Source: Anaerolineae bacterium
GTDB lineage: Bacteria > Chloroflexota > Anaerolineae > Aggregatilineales > Phototrophicaceae
Assembly: GCA_022823945.1 (NCBI GenBank)
Contig: JAJEBK010000030.1
Coordinates: 117,086-181,085, forward strand
DNA length: 64,000 nucleotides
Reading direction: 5' to 3'
The translations under genes were made by a program, and so were the position numbers. Below are positions 53,321 through 62,548 of this stretch, in pieces. Below the pieces are notes generated by a model. That model made no database searches, had not been told where the DNA came from, and worked only from the letters and a program-made list of their open reading frames with translations. Every line of letters starts with the position of its first letter. The stretch's first letter is position 1.

Positions 53321-56266
53321 TTAGATGTTCACAGCAGACAAACCTTCGTCAGCTGCCGCGCGACTCTGCGGATAGGCAATCGCTTCAATGATGATGCCCA
53401 AGCCACCCATCACCGTGATGGCAATGGCGATTTCAAAAAACAGGGACGAGGTGATGTGCAAACCAAAGGAACCGACCAGGTCATATATCCCCAGCGCTTT
53501 GTCAAATTGCACATGACCCATAAAGCCCTTCCCCAGCAATAGCGGCAAGAGCGCGTTGACGATGCCGATGACCAAGCCCAGCCGCACAAACTGCTCCGGA
53601 CGAAACCAGGGCAGCTGCCGCCGCGCTTCGTCATAACCCAGCACCACATACCACAGCGAAACCGCCAAGCCGATTGTTACGCCAGCTGTGAAGCCATCGC
53701 CAGGTCCACTGCCGCCGTACAAGATCTGGGCGATACCAATCAATATGGCAACTGGCAGCACGAAATGCGTGACCAGCCGCGTGAAGGGCGTCGACAAGCT
53801 GGTGGCATCCTGGATCGCTTCGACTGCCTCAGCATCAAATTCGGGGGTCGATTCGACAGGCGCTTTGCTGGGCGCCGGCCGGCCGCCACCGCCAACCCGC
53901 CCACGCGCAAGCAAGGTCAGCACGCCCAGCGCCGCTGTTGTGAAAACGGCGATCTCCAGCAAGGTATCTGTGCCGCGGAAATCTGCCACGATCGCGCCGA
54001 CCGCGTCTTCGCTGTTGACCAAGACAGTATTTTCCAGATGCCACTTGGCGATGCTGTGGCGATCGGGGCGATTTTGCAGCGCAATCAGCGAGAATACAAA
54101 AACCGCCAAGCCAATCACGATAGATATGCCCAAATCGCGCAGAAAGCCGAAATTGTAATCGTGACGACCAGACCACAAGCTGTCTATTACTTTTAGTCGG
54201 GCGCCGGGACGGATCTGCCCCAGCATGATGATGATGAGCACAGTCGCCATCGTCTCGACCAGCATCTGCACCAGGGCGACATCGGGCGCGTGGTTGATCA
54301 AGAAGATGACGCCGATGGCATAACCAATAACTCCATACGCGATGGCCGCCTTGACATGCTCGCGCAGCACGACTGTCAGCGCAGCAGCTACGATAGTCAG
54401 CAGCAGCATGAAAATCTTCGCCAGGTCGGTGGCGGTCATCGACAGATCCTGCGGCAAAAGTGTCTGCCCGGCTGTCACAGTCGACAAGGTGCCAGAGGCG
54501 ACCAGCATCAACGACACAGAACCAAGAATCCAGACCAGGTAATAGCGCACATAGCCGGACTGAAAATGCAGCAAAGCGTTGCCCGCCCAATCAATGTAAT
54601 TGATGATCTCGCGGTAAACGGCATCGCCAGACAAGGGAAAGGTGATGCGCGCGGTGAGTGGCTTGCGGACGAGGTAGAGCAGTGCGCCAGCCACCAATAC
54701 ACCCGCGCTCATCCAAAAGACTTCGTTGAAGCCGGCGAAGAGCGGCAGCGAAAAAGACTTTGTCACAGCCAGCCGCAGCAGTGGAATGATCAGCGGATCC
54801 AGCAAGAAGCCCATGACCAGCGAGCAAAATGCCAGCAGAGCCGGACCATAATAGATCGGCGTTGGCGGCTTGTGGATGCGCAGCCCGCGCGGGCGCTGCC
54901 CCAAGAAGACCTCCCCGATCAGCATATACGCGGCCAGCGCAGTGAGCGCGGCGCTGACGAGAGCGACCAGCATGACCAGCGCCGTCCAGGGCGCGGAGTA
55001 GTGCAGCAGCGCGTCCAGCAAGGTTTCTTTCGCCACGAATCCCATCAGGAATGGCAGACCAGCCATGGACAGCGCCGATATCACAGTGACCCAGAACAAG
55101 CCGGGCAGCTCTTTCCGCAAGCCGCCCAGCCGACCGATGTGGCGTGTATGCGCGGCGTGGTCGATTGTGCCGGCGACCATGAATAGCGCCGATTTGTAAA
55201 GCGCATGGGCGATTATGCCGACCAGCGCAGCTTTCAGCCCAGCCTGCCCCGGCAAGCCCAGCAGCGCCATGATCGCGCCCAGTTTGCTCACCGTCGCATA
55301 CGCCAGCAGCCCTTTGAGATCGGATTGTTTGATGGCGAAAATCGCGCCGACCAACATGGTCAGCAAGCCTACGCCCAGCAAGCCGTTCGCCCAAAGCTCA
55401 TGTTGCGTCATCACTGGCGAAAGCCGCGCCACCAGGTAGATGCCCGCTTTGACCATGGTGGCGCTGTGCAGATAAGCGCTGGCTGGCGTTGGCGCGCTCA
55501 TCGCTCCGGGCAGCCAGAAGTGGAATGGAAACTGCGCGCTTTTTGTGAAGCAGCCCAGCAAGATCAATGTTGCAAACAGCGGAAACCAGGCATGCTCGTG
55601 CAGGTTGTCCAGCTTCAAGATGACATCCAGCTCGGCGACAAACCCGCTGTTGGCTTCGGGAGTGATGACCTGTCCAGCGGCCGCGCCCAGCATCACCAGC
55701 CCGATAATCAGCGCCAGCGCCCCGCCACTGGTCACAAATAGCGCCTTGAAAGCCCCCTCGCGCGCTGCTTCTTGCTTTTTGCCTTGAAAGCCAATCAACA
55801 AAAACGATGTCACGCTGGTCAGCTCCCAGGCGATGAAGAGCATCAGCAGATTGCCCGAAAGCACCAGCGCCAGCATCGCGCCGGCGAAGCCAGCCAGCCA
55901 AACCATAAAGCGATTGTATTCCGCGGCATCATCAAAATAAAAGCCAGCAAAGAAGAAGATCAGCGCGCCGATGCCCGTGATGATCAGCCCGAATAGCAGC
56001 GACACGCCGTCCAGATAAAATGACAAACTGATGCCCAGAGCCGGCATCCACTCCAGGCGCTGGACGATCACCTGCTCGGCTTGTAGCAGCGGGAATGCAC
56101 CGACCAGCCAGGCGAATAGCGCCGCCATCAGCGCAGTGCTCAGCAGGGTCTGCGTGGTTTTGCCGAGATGCGAGCGGGTCTGGGGCAATGCCAGCAGCAA
56201 AGCCAGGCAAAAAGGCGCTGCGGTGACGAGGGCTAGGTGCATGGCAGACGGTGTCGGTGTATGCAT
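53321..56266 (-). CDS. mrpA: Na+/H+ antiporter subunit MrpA fused to MrpB
   Basis: A 981-residue membrane protein with more than 20 helices. Residues 1-750 are MrpA (NuoL-like): FIAWELTSVTSFLLIG, CFTKSAQFPFHFWLPGAMSA, HSATMVKAGIYL, and the Mrp-type C-terminal segments. After a linker with a polar stretch (RGRVGGGGRPAPSKAPVEST), residues about 830-981 form an MrpB domain (SGPGDGFTAGVTIG). The fusion leaves no separate mrpB, as in six-gene (group 2) Mrp operons. It heads the operon mrpAB-C-D-E-F-G. Confidence 0.95.
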   Translation of the reverse strand: MHTPTPSAMHLALVTAAPFCLALLLALPQTRSHLGKTTQTLLSTALMAALFAWLVGAFPLLQAEQVIVQRLEWMPALGISLSFYLDGVSLLFGLIITGIGALIFFFAGFYFDDAAEYNRFMVWLAGFAGAMLALVLSGNLLMLFIAWELTSVTSFLLIGFQGKKQEAAREGAFKALFVTSGGALALIIGLVMLGAAAGQVITPEANSGFVAELDVILKLDNLHEHAWFPLFATLILLGCFTKSAQFPFHFWLPGAMSAPTPASAYLHSATMVKAGIYLVARLSPVMTQHELWANGLLGVGLLTMLVGAIFAIKQSDLKGLLAYATVSKLGAIMALLGLPGQAGLKAALVGIIAHALYKSALFMVAGTIDHAAHTRHIGRLGGLRKELPGLFWVTVISALSMAGLPFLMGFVAKETLLDALLHYSAPWTALVMLVALVSAALTALAAYMLIGEVFLGQRPRGLRIHKPPTPIYYGPALLAFCSLVMGFLLDPLIIPLLRLAVTKSFSLPLFAGFNEVFWMSAGVLVAGALLYLVRKPLTARITFPLSGDAVYREIINYIDWAGNALLHFQSGYVRYYLVWILGSVSLMLVASGTLSTVTAGQTLLPQDLSMTATDLAKIFMLLLTIVAAALTVVLREHVKAAIAYGVIGYAIGVIFLINHAPDVALVQMLVETMATVLIIIMLGQIRPGARLKVIDSLWSGRHDYNFGFLRDLGISIVIGLAVFVFSLIALQNRPDRHSIAKWHLENTVLVNSEDAVGAIVADFRGTDTLLEIAVFTTAALGVLTLLARGRVGGGGRPAPSKAPVESTPEFDAEAVEAIQDATSLSTPFTRLVTHFVLPVAILIGIAQILYGGSGPGDGFTAGVTIGLAVSLWYVVLGYDEARRQLPWFRPEQFVRLGLVIGIVNALLPLLLGKGFMGHVQFDKALGIYDLVGSFGLHITSSLFFEIAIAITVMGGLGIIIEAIAYPQSRAAADEGLSAVNI

Positions 56267-56408
56267 GTGCCGCGCCAGGTTGCGCGCGCGCAGCTTCTGA
56301 GGCGGTTATTCCCACAGGCTAGTTGGGCGATGCGCTTTTCTATATGGCGAAATGCGCCAAGTCGGGCGCTGGCGTTTCCGTTAGAACTTGACAATACAGC
56401 CAATCGCA

Positions 56409-57443
56409 TCAGCCAAGCCGCCGCCGCAAAGCCGCCGTCAAAGCCGGCACGACTTCGTACAAATCGCCAACAATGCCATAGTGCGCCAGCTTGAAAATGG
56501 GCGCTTGCGCATCTTTGTTGATGGCCACGATGACCTTGCTGTTGCGCATGCCCGCCTGATGCTGGATCGCGCCGCTGATTCCGCAGGCGATATACAGATC
56601 GGGGTTGACCACCTTGCCCGTCTGCCCGACCTGGTGCTCGTAAGGGATATAACCCGCATCCACCGCCGCGCGACTTGCGCCCAGCGCCGCTCCCAGTACA
56701 TCCACCAGCGGTGCCAATGTGTTGGCGAAGCCGTCTTTGGCTTTCCAGATAGCCGCCGCCTCGCCAGTGAGTCCATCCGGGGGGTTGCGCGGGTTGTTGG
56801 CCATGCCGCGCCCGCCGCTGACGATGATAGCCGCGTCTGTTAGGTTGACCGTGCCGCTTTCTGTCGCGAAGCCCTCGACCAGGCTCGCGATTGAATCGGG
56901 CGTTGCGGCCGCCGCTGTCCGCTGAATTGCCGGTGGGTTGCCGGCCACGGCTGCTGCTGGCGAAAAAGCGCGGGCGCGCAAAGTCACAAAAGTGGTTTCT
57001 GTGTGCGCTGTCATCTCCATCAGCACCTTGCCGGCATAGGCGGGTCGCGTGCCGATGATTTGCCCGTCAGCCAGCCGCAGCTCGATCACATCCGAGATCA
57101 TGCCGTTGCCGGTATCAGCGGCGGCGCTGGCCAGCAATTCTCGTCCGCGGTTGCTTGCGACTGCCAGCACGGCTTTGGGCTTGTGCTCTGCTACCAACTG
57201 ACTCAACAAGGCGGCATAAGTCTCCAGACGATACTCACTCAAGCTCGCGTCGCTACAAACTCTTGCCTGGCGCGCGCCATAGCCGGCTGCTTCCGCGGCG
57301 ATCTCTTCTGCATTCGCGCCAAGGACGACCGCTGTGACTGCGCAATCCAGGTCGGCCGCGAGCGCACTTGCCGCCCCAAGCGCTTCCCAGCTGCTGGACA
57401 GGGCGCGTCCGGCGAAACTTTCGATCCAGACGAAGACGGTCAC
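56409..57443 (-). CDS. etfA: Electron transfer flavoprotein, alpha subunit
   Basis: A 344-residue FAD-binding subunit. The C-terminal domain has the signature YIACGISGAIQHQAGMRNSK followed by VIVAINKDAQAPIF, and GGRGM occurs before it. It accepts electrons from acyl-CoA and other dehydrogenases. The start overlaps the etfB stop by four bases. Neither ETF-quinone oxidoreductase nor acyl-CoA dehydrogenase is adjacent. Confidence 0.94.
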   Translation of the reverse strand: MTVFVWIESFAGRALSSSWEALGAASALAADLDCAVTAVVLGANAEEIAAEAAGYGARQARVCSDASLSEYRLETYAALLSQLVAEHKPKAVLAVASNRGRELLASAAADTGNGMISDVIELRLADGQIIGTRPAYAGKVLMEMTAHTETTFVTLRARAFSPAAAVAGNPPAIQRTAAAATPDSIASLVEGFATESGTVNLTDAAIIVSGGRGMANNPRNPPDGLTGEAAAIWKAKDGFANTLAPLVDVLGAALGASRAAVDAGYIPYEHQVGQTGKVVNPDLYIACGISGAIQHQAGMRNSKVIVAINKDAQAPIFKLAHYGIVGDLYEVVPALTAALRRRLG

Positions 57444-58222
57444 AATACCTTCTCCTCAAACAAGCGCGCGACCAAAGTTTCGACCTTGTCGCTCACTCCC
57501 TCGCCCGCGATGATTTCGGTGCTGACTGCGCGCGGCGGCGGGTTGAAATAGCGCAGGGCAGAAGTCGCCGGTGCCGGCAGCTCGACTCCCAGGTCAGCCG
57601 CAGTCCAAACGGGAATCTTGGCTTTGGCGGCTTTGCGGATGCCCAGGAAGTTGGGATAGCGCGGCTCGTTGATGCCTTTCATCACGGAGATGATCGCGGG
57701 CAAACGCGCGCTGAGTGTCTGCTTGCCTTGTTCCAGGCTCTTCTCGACCCTGATGGTGCCCGCTGCGGCATCCAGCTCCACGATCGCCGAGACGAAGCTG
57801 AGCATCGTCCAGCCCATGCGCCGCGCCAATTGCATGCTGTGCTGGTCGCTGGCGACATCGATGCTTTCTTTGCCAAAGATGACCAAGTCGACATCGCCCA
57901 GTTTTTGCAGCGCGCCAGCCGCCAGCCCAGACCAATTCAGACTGTCGTGTATATCCGCGCCGACTTCTTCGACGCGGATGGCGTCTTGAATGCCCATTGC
58001 CAGGCTGTGCTTCAAGGCATCATCGTGCAGCGCCGCGCCAATCGCGATGACTGTCGATTTGCCGCCGCTGCTTTTTGTAATGGCGATCGTCTCTTCCAGC
58101 GAGTATTCGTCCCAGGGATTGACGACGGTCGCGACATCGCCCCAGCTAACCGCGCCCTCCTCATCTACCCACACCTTGGCGGCTGTATCGGGCGTGCTGC
58201 GCGTAAAGGTGACTACATGCAC
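57440..58222 (-). CDS. etfB: Electron transfer flavoprotein, beta subunit
   Basis: A 260-residue subunit. VVNPWDEYSLEETIAI, LVIFGKESIDVASDQ and the conserved AMP/FAD-region text LPAIISVMKGINEPRYPNF are family marks. It forms the heterodimer with EtfA. The pentapeptide-repeat gene ends 36 bases upstream on the same strand. Confidence 0.94.
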   Translation of the reverse strand: MHVVTFTRSTPDTAAKVWVDEEGAVSWGDVATVVNPWDEYSLEETIAITKSSGGKSTVIAIGAALHDDALKHSLAMGIQDAIRVEEVGADIHDSLNWSGLAAGALQKLGDVDLVIFGKESIDVASDQHSMQLARRMGWTMLSFVSAIVELDAAAGTIRVEKSLEQGKQTLSARLPAIISVMKGINEPRYPNFLGIRKAAKAKIPVWTAADLGVELPAPATSALRYFNPPPRAVSTEIIAGEGVSDKVETLVARLFEEKVL

Positions 58223-58258
58223 TTGGCTCAGACCTCCTGTTCGCTCATTGCGCTCATT

Positions 58259-58798
58259 TTACTCGCTGGTTGCGCAAAGGCGCATGCCCATCTGCCGCAG
58301 CGTGTCCTGCTGGCATTCGCTGAAGCGCGCCCCGCACAGGTCAACTTCCCACAGATTGATGCCGCGAATATCGGCATCGCGCAGGTCGGCATCGCGCAAA
58401 TCGGCGCGAGCGAAATTGACATTGCGCAAGTCTGCGCCTGCGAAGTTTGCCCCTTCCAACAGCGCCTCGCGGAAGTGCGCATCTCGCAAGTTTGCCGCGC
58501 TGAAATCTGCGCCAGCCAACTGCGAATAGGCGAAGTAGGCGCTCGGCAATTGCGCGCCAGCAAAGCGAGCGTTCTTGAGTTGCCAGGCTGCCATCTGCGC
58601 TCGCTGCAGGTTCATGCCCGACCAGTCAACGCCGTTCAGGCTGCCATCTTGATGCGCCAGCCGCTCTTGCAGCGCACTCAACACGGCCTCGGCAGCAGCG
58701 CCAGTCAGCAGCGGTAGGCGCGCCACCAGCTTGTCTGTCGGCTGCATCGCGTACCAGCGTTTGCCGAGTCTGCGTCTGACGCCGTGGAGCAGGGGCAT
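58259..58798 (-). CDS. Pentapeptide-repeat protein
   Basis: A 179-residue protein. From about residue 55 it consists of pentapeptide repeats of A(D/N)LXX type: LNGVDWSGMNLQRAQM, ARFAGAQL, AGADFSAANLRDAHF, EGANFAGADLRNVNFARADL, RDADLRDADIRGINLWEVDL. These form a right-handed square beta-helix. The N-terminal part is basic. Roles are diverse and unknown here. It lies directly upstream of etfBA on the same strand and may be co-transcribed. The 199-bp gap to the divergent GNAT gene has no gene. Confidence 0.9.
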   Translation of the reverse strand: MPLLHGVRRRLGKRWYAMQPTDKLVARLPLLTGAAAEAVLSALQERLAHQDGSLNGVDWSGMNLQRAQMAAWQLKNARFAGAQLPSAYFAYSQLAGADFSAANLRDAHFREALLEGANFAGADLRNVNFARADLRDADLRDADIRGINLWEVDLCGARFSECQQDTLRQMGMRLCATSE

Positions 58799-58997
58799 CG
58801 CCGTATCCGGAAAAGAGCTGCTGCGTCATCATCATAGCTTTGGCGCAAGACAGCGACAAGGCGCGGTTGTCGGGTTCAATAACGGTTTAGCAAGATTGAC
58901 AAGATACACGCGGTATTTTTTGTGCGTTTGTGCTATGCGGTCGCCGATTGCAACTGAGTAGGCTGGTGCGCAGTCAACAAAGCCAAAAAGTGCCCGC

Positions 58998-59531
58998 ATG
59001 GCAGTCGCCACTCGCAGCGCGCCCACGCTGATTACAAAATACCTGGAGATGACCAGCCGCGCCGACTTCGCGCCGGCTTTTGTGCGCGCTCGCGATATCG
59101 AAATTGTCCGTATGGAGATGCCCGACCTGGGCTTTTACAAGTTTCTTTATCAGTCTGTCGGCGAAGAATGGGCGTGGCGCGATCGCTTGCAGATGTCCAA
59201 CGCCGAGCTGCGCCGCATATTGACTTCGCCCAATACCCAGGTGCATATCCTGTATGTCAGCGGCTCGCCGGCTGGTTATGTCGAGCTCTTTCGCCATGCC
59301 GACGATTCGGTAGAAATCGCCTATTTTGGATTGCGGCGCGACTATATGGGTCGGGGGCTGGGCAAGCATTTGCTGAGTTATGGCGTCGACCAGGCCTGGC
59401 AGATGGGCGCGCAACGCGTCTGGCTGCACACCTGCAACCTGGATGGTCCGCATGCGCTGGTCAATTATCAGAAGCGGGGCTTTCGCATTTACGATGTGGT
59501 CGAAGAGCCCATGCCGGCGCTTTATGCCTGA
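58998..59531 (+). CDS. GNAT family N-acetyltransferase
   Basis: A 177-residue acetyl-CoA-dependent acetyltransferase. The acetyl-CoA loop is RRDYMGRGLGKHLL (R-x-x-G-x-G/A), preceded by IAYFGL; the C-terminal VWLHTCNLDGPHALVNYQKR with GF is typical of GNAT motif B. The target amine is unknown. Its 3' end overlaps the convergent LLM oxidoreductase gene by 10 bases. Confidence 0.88.
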   Translation: MAVATRSAPTLITKYLEMTSRADFAPAFVRARDIEIVRMEMPDLGFYKFLYQSVGEEWAWRDRLQMSNAELRRILTSPNTQVHILYVSGSPAGYVELFRHADDSVEIAYFGLRRDYMGRGLGKHLLSYGVDQAWQMGAQRVWLHTCNLDGPHALVNYQKRGFRIYDVVEEPMPALYA

Positions 59532-60535
59532 TGCAGCCCCTTGGCAACCACCGAGCGTGTTGACCTGTCAAATCCGTTCCATTCCAGGCAAATGCGGTCG
59601 GCCAGCCCGGCATAGCGCTGTTTGATCTGCGGCAGCACTTCGTCTGGGGCGGCAACGATGGCGACCTCGCGCAGCAGTTCGTCTGGTATCAACGCCGCCA
59701 TCGCGTTCCACTGCCCGGCGCGCGCCATAACTGACAGCTCGTCCGCAATCTCGTCCCAGCCATGCAGCGCCATGACGCGCCTGTAACCGGGCGTGCTCGC
59801 GTAGAAGGCGATGCGAGAGCGGGTTTCTGCTTCGGCGCGGCGTCGGGCTTCGTCATTTGTGCCACTGACAACGAAGACCGGCACCGTCAGCGCAAATTCG
59901 TCTCGCGCCCGGCCAGAGACAGCCAAACCAGCCTCGACAGCCGGCAGGACAGCATCGCGCAAATAAGTCGCGGTATGAAAAACATGCGCGTGCAGCCCTG
60001 CGCAGATCTCGCCAGCCAGCCGACACATGCCCGGGTTCACGCCGGCCAAAAAGATCGGGATATCGGGCCTTGCGTTGGGACCAGGATTGAAGAAGGGCGA
60101 CATCAAGCGAAATTGATAGTGCTTCCCGCGATAGCGCAATCGGGCATCATGCTGGAATGTATCCCAAATTGCGCGCAGACTTTCGATATATTCGCGCATG
60201 CGTCCGATTGGGTCCGTCCAGGTTTCGCTGAAGCGGCGTTCAATATGCGCGCGCACCTGCGTGCCCAAGCCTAGCACAAAGCGACCCTGACTCTGCCGAG
60301 CCAGATCCCAGGCGATCTGGGCTGTTACCATCGGGCTGCGCGGAAAAGCCACGGCGATCTGTGTGCCCAGCAGGATAGATTCGCTAGCAGATGCGGCGAT
60401 CGTCAGCGGCAGGAAGGGGTTGCGCGCTGTTTCGGCAGACCAGGCAGCGCAGAAGCCCACTTGTTCGGCGCTGGCGACCAATTTCGCGTCCGCTCGCAGG
60501 TCTCCTGATGGGAAGAAAGATACATCAATATGCAT
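59522..60535 (-). CDS. LLM class F420-dependent oxidoreductase (TIGR03617-like), copy 1
   Basis: A 337-residue luciferase-like TIM-barrel flavin/F420 oxidoreductase. GTQIAVAFPRSPMVTAQIAW, GRFVLGLGTQVRAHIERRFS, PIFLAGVNPGMCRLAGEICAG and RSRIAFYASTPGYRRVM match the LLM subfamily that uses F420 or FMN. The ATG at 60535 begins the domain; the longer frame upstream has no homology. The substrate is unknown. A close paralogue lies about 0.8 kb upstream, beyond a YgjP-like gene. Confidence 0.88.
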   Translation of the reverse strand: MHIDVSFFPSGDLRADAKLVASAEQVGFCAAWSAETARNPFLPLTIAASASESILLGTQIAVAFPRSPMVTAQIAWDLARQSQGRFVLGLGTQVRAHIERRFSETWTDPIGRMREYIESLRAIWDTFQHDARLRYRGKHYQFRLMSPFFNPGPNARPDIPIFLAGVNPGMCRLAGEICAGLHAHVFHTATYLRDAVLPAVEAGLAVSGRARDEFALTVPVFVVSGTNDEARRRAEAETRSRIAFYASTPGYRRVMALHGWDEIADELSVMARAGQWNAMAALIPDELLREVAIVAAPDEVLPQIKQRYAGLADRICLEWNGFDRSTRSVVAKGLHQA

Positions 60536-60642
60536 GCGCCATTTGCCCTTCGCCACTACACTTCCCCTGTCGATCATTGTCTTCTGTTCTGAACCTGGGT
60601 GACACAAGCTTCGCCCCCTGCATCCCGACTTTGCGCGCAAGC

Positions 60643-61359
60643 CTACAATTTCAACATGCGCCCATTTTCTTTGAGCCAGGCTCGCCAAAGCTGGTAATCG
60701 GGGCAGTGCTCCGCCACCAGCCGCCAGAAAGCCGCGCTGTGATTTAGTTCGCGCAAGTGGCATAACTCGTGAAGGATGACATAATCAATGGCCGCATCTG
60801 GTGCCATCATCAGCCGCAAATTCAGATTGAGATTGCCCTGCGCCGAGCAGCTTCCCCAGCGCGTCTTTTGATGCTTGATGCGCAACTGTCCAAACTGAAA
60901 GCCATGTTCCTCCGCCAGCTGCCGCGTGCGTTGGGGCAGGTAAATCTTAGCTTGTGACCGATACCAGTTCACCACCGCCGCGCGCCGCTCTTGCAGTTGC
61001 GCAGACTGCGGACATGCCAGCAGGAGCGTATCGCCGGCGAGTTGGACATGGCTACGAGCGCCATTTGACTGCAATGCCAAATTCAGCTGGCAGGCTTTGC
61101 CGCGATAAGGAAAGACTTCGCCACTTTGATAGCATCGCCTGGGCTGGCGGTCAGATTCCTGGGCGAGCCGCGACATCGTGCGCATGACCCAGTCGGCGTT
61201 TCCACGCAGCACAGCTTCGGGCGAAGGTTGCCGATGGCGGCTGGGATACACCACCTCCAAGCCTGTGTCTGCCCCAAACTTTACGAGCACTCGTTTGGCG
61301 CGTTTGCTGGTGCGCACAGCATAGTCGACTAAGCGCCCCTGCAATTCCAGCTGCGGCAT
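60643..61359 (-). CDS. YgjP-like zinc metallopeptidase domain protein
   Basis: A 238-residue protein of the YgjP/DUF45 family. The zinc motif HELCHL is in DYVILHELCHLRELNHSAAF, followed by the partner region LVAEHCPDYQ; KTRWGSCSAQGNLNLN is the family's conserved WGSC. It is predicted to be a cytosolic zincin related to SprT and M48. Its ATG overlaps the TGA of the upstream LLM gene (TGATG), implying coupled translation. Confidence 0.9.
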   Translation of the reverse strand: MPQLELQGRLVDYAVRTSKRAKRVLVKFGADTGLEVVYPSRHRQPSPEAVLRGNADWVMRTMSRLAQESDRQPRRCYQSGEVFPYRGKACQLNLALQSNGARSHVQLAGDTLLLACPQSAQLQERRAAVVNWYRSQAKIYLPQRTRQLAEEHGFQFGQLRIKHQKTRWGSCSAQGNLNLNLRLMMAPDAAIDYVILHELCHLRELNHSAAFWRLVAEHCPDYQLWRAWLKENGRMLKL

Positions 61360-62378
61360 CAGCGCGCCAGGGCTTTCGCTGCGTGCTGCCAAACCAGACG
61401 TTTGCTGCTGTCCGAAGTGTCATAGGGAAAATAGAAACCGGCGCGGTCCAGCAGACCGTCATACCGTTCGCGCAGCCTATATGACAATTCATCCGGTGGC
61501 GCGATGATGGCGAACTCCGCCAACATGCCATCGCTGATCAGTGTATGCAGTTCATTCCATTTGCCGCGCCGCAGCAGGGCGTTCAATCGCGGCACCAGGT
61601 CTGCCCAGCCATGCAATTCCAGCAGCGGACGATAACTGGGTGTGCTGGCATAGAAGGCGATCTGCGACTTGGTCATTCGCTTGCTGTCTTCCACTTGTGT
61701 TTGATTTTCGCCGGTTACCACGAATATGGCGCTGGATAATTGCAGGGGTTCCTGTAACTGGCTTTTGGCGCGTCCTTGTTGAAACGCGGGCAACAGCACC
61801 TCACGCAGGTAGCGTGGCGTGTGATAAGAATGCACATGAAAACCAGCGCAGATTTCTCCAGCGAGACGAGCCAGCCCCGTGTTGACGCCGGCGATATAGA
61901 TGGGGATGTCGTGCCAGGGCATGGGCGGCGGCGCGAAAAAAGGCGTCAGCAGCGAAAACCGGTAATATTCGCCTCGATATTGTAGCGGCTCACCAGTTTG
62001 GAAGCTGCGCCAAATGGCTCGTAGCGAGTCAATATACTCACGAAGCTGCCGCACCGGCTTGCCCCAGTTGGCGCTGAATCTCTTTTCGATGTGTGGCTTG
62101 ATCTGGGTGCCCAAGCCCAGCACGAAGCGTCCGCGCGACTGCTCTGCCAGGTCCCAAGCTGTCTGCGCCATCATCATCGGGCTGCGCGAGAAGGCGATAG
62201 CGACGGCTGTTCCCAGCGAGATGCGCTCTGTCGCCAGCGCAGCGTGCGCAAGCGGCAAGAAGGGGTTGTTTGCCGTTTCTGCCAGCCACAAGCCATCGAA
62301 ACCATCAGCCTCGACCATTTGCGCTATTTCGCCAACCGCGTTCAGATCCTCGCTGAGAATGCTGACTTCGAATTTCAT
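61359..62378 (-). CDS. LLM class F420-dependent oxidoreductase (TIGR03617-like), copy 2
   Basis: A 339-residue paralogue of the 59522 gene with the same motifs (GTAVAIAFSRSPMMMAQTAW, GRFVLGLGTQIKPHIEKRFS, PIYIAGVNTGLARLAGEICA). It would be a flavin- or F420-dependent oxidoreductase of unknown substrate. The two copies flank the YgjP-like gene on one strand and look like an old tandem duplication. The upstream side is divergent from the PerM-like gene. Confidence 0.88.
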   Translation of the reverse strand: MKFEVSILSEDLNAVGEIAQMVEADGFDGLWLAETANNPFLPLAHAALATERISLGTAVAIAFSRSPMMMAQTAWDLAEQSRGRFVLGLGTQIKPHIEKRFSANWGKPVRQLREYIDSLRAIWRSFQTGEPLQYRGEYYRFSLLTPFFAPPPMPWHDIPIYIAGVNTGLARLAGEICAGFHVHSYHTPRYLREVLLPAFQQGRAKSQLQEPLQLSSAIFVVTGENQTQVEDSKRMTKSQIAFYASTPSYRPLLELHGWADLVPRLNALLRRGKWNELHTLISDGMLAEFAIIAPPDELSYRLRERYDGLLDRAGFYFPYDTSDSSKRLVWQHAAKALAR

Positions 62379-62455
62379 GCAGATGCCGCGCCTCGGTATG
62401 GGTGTAGGCGGGATTGTAGCCTGCGACCTGAATCTGGGCTAGGGCACAACGGTTT

Positions 62456-62484
62456 TTGCGGCGCTGTGTTGTACAGGGTACAAT
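62456..62484 (+). promoter_or_regulatory. Putative promoter of the AI-2E/PerM family gene
   Basis: TTGCGG and TACAAT are separated by 17 bases; transcription would start near 62491, about 60 nt before the ATG at 62549. Confidence 0.5.
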
Positions 62485-62548
62485 CTGCACATGGATCCGT
62501 TTAGCTGGCAGCGCCTCAATTCTGGCATCCAGCGGCAAAGAGGTCTCG

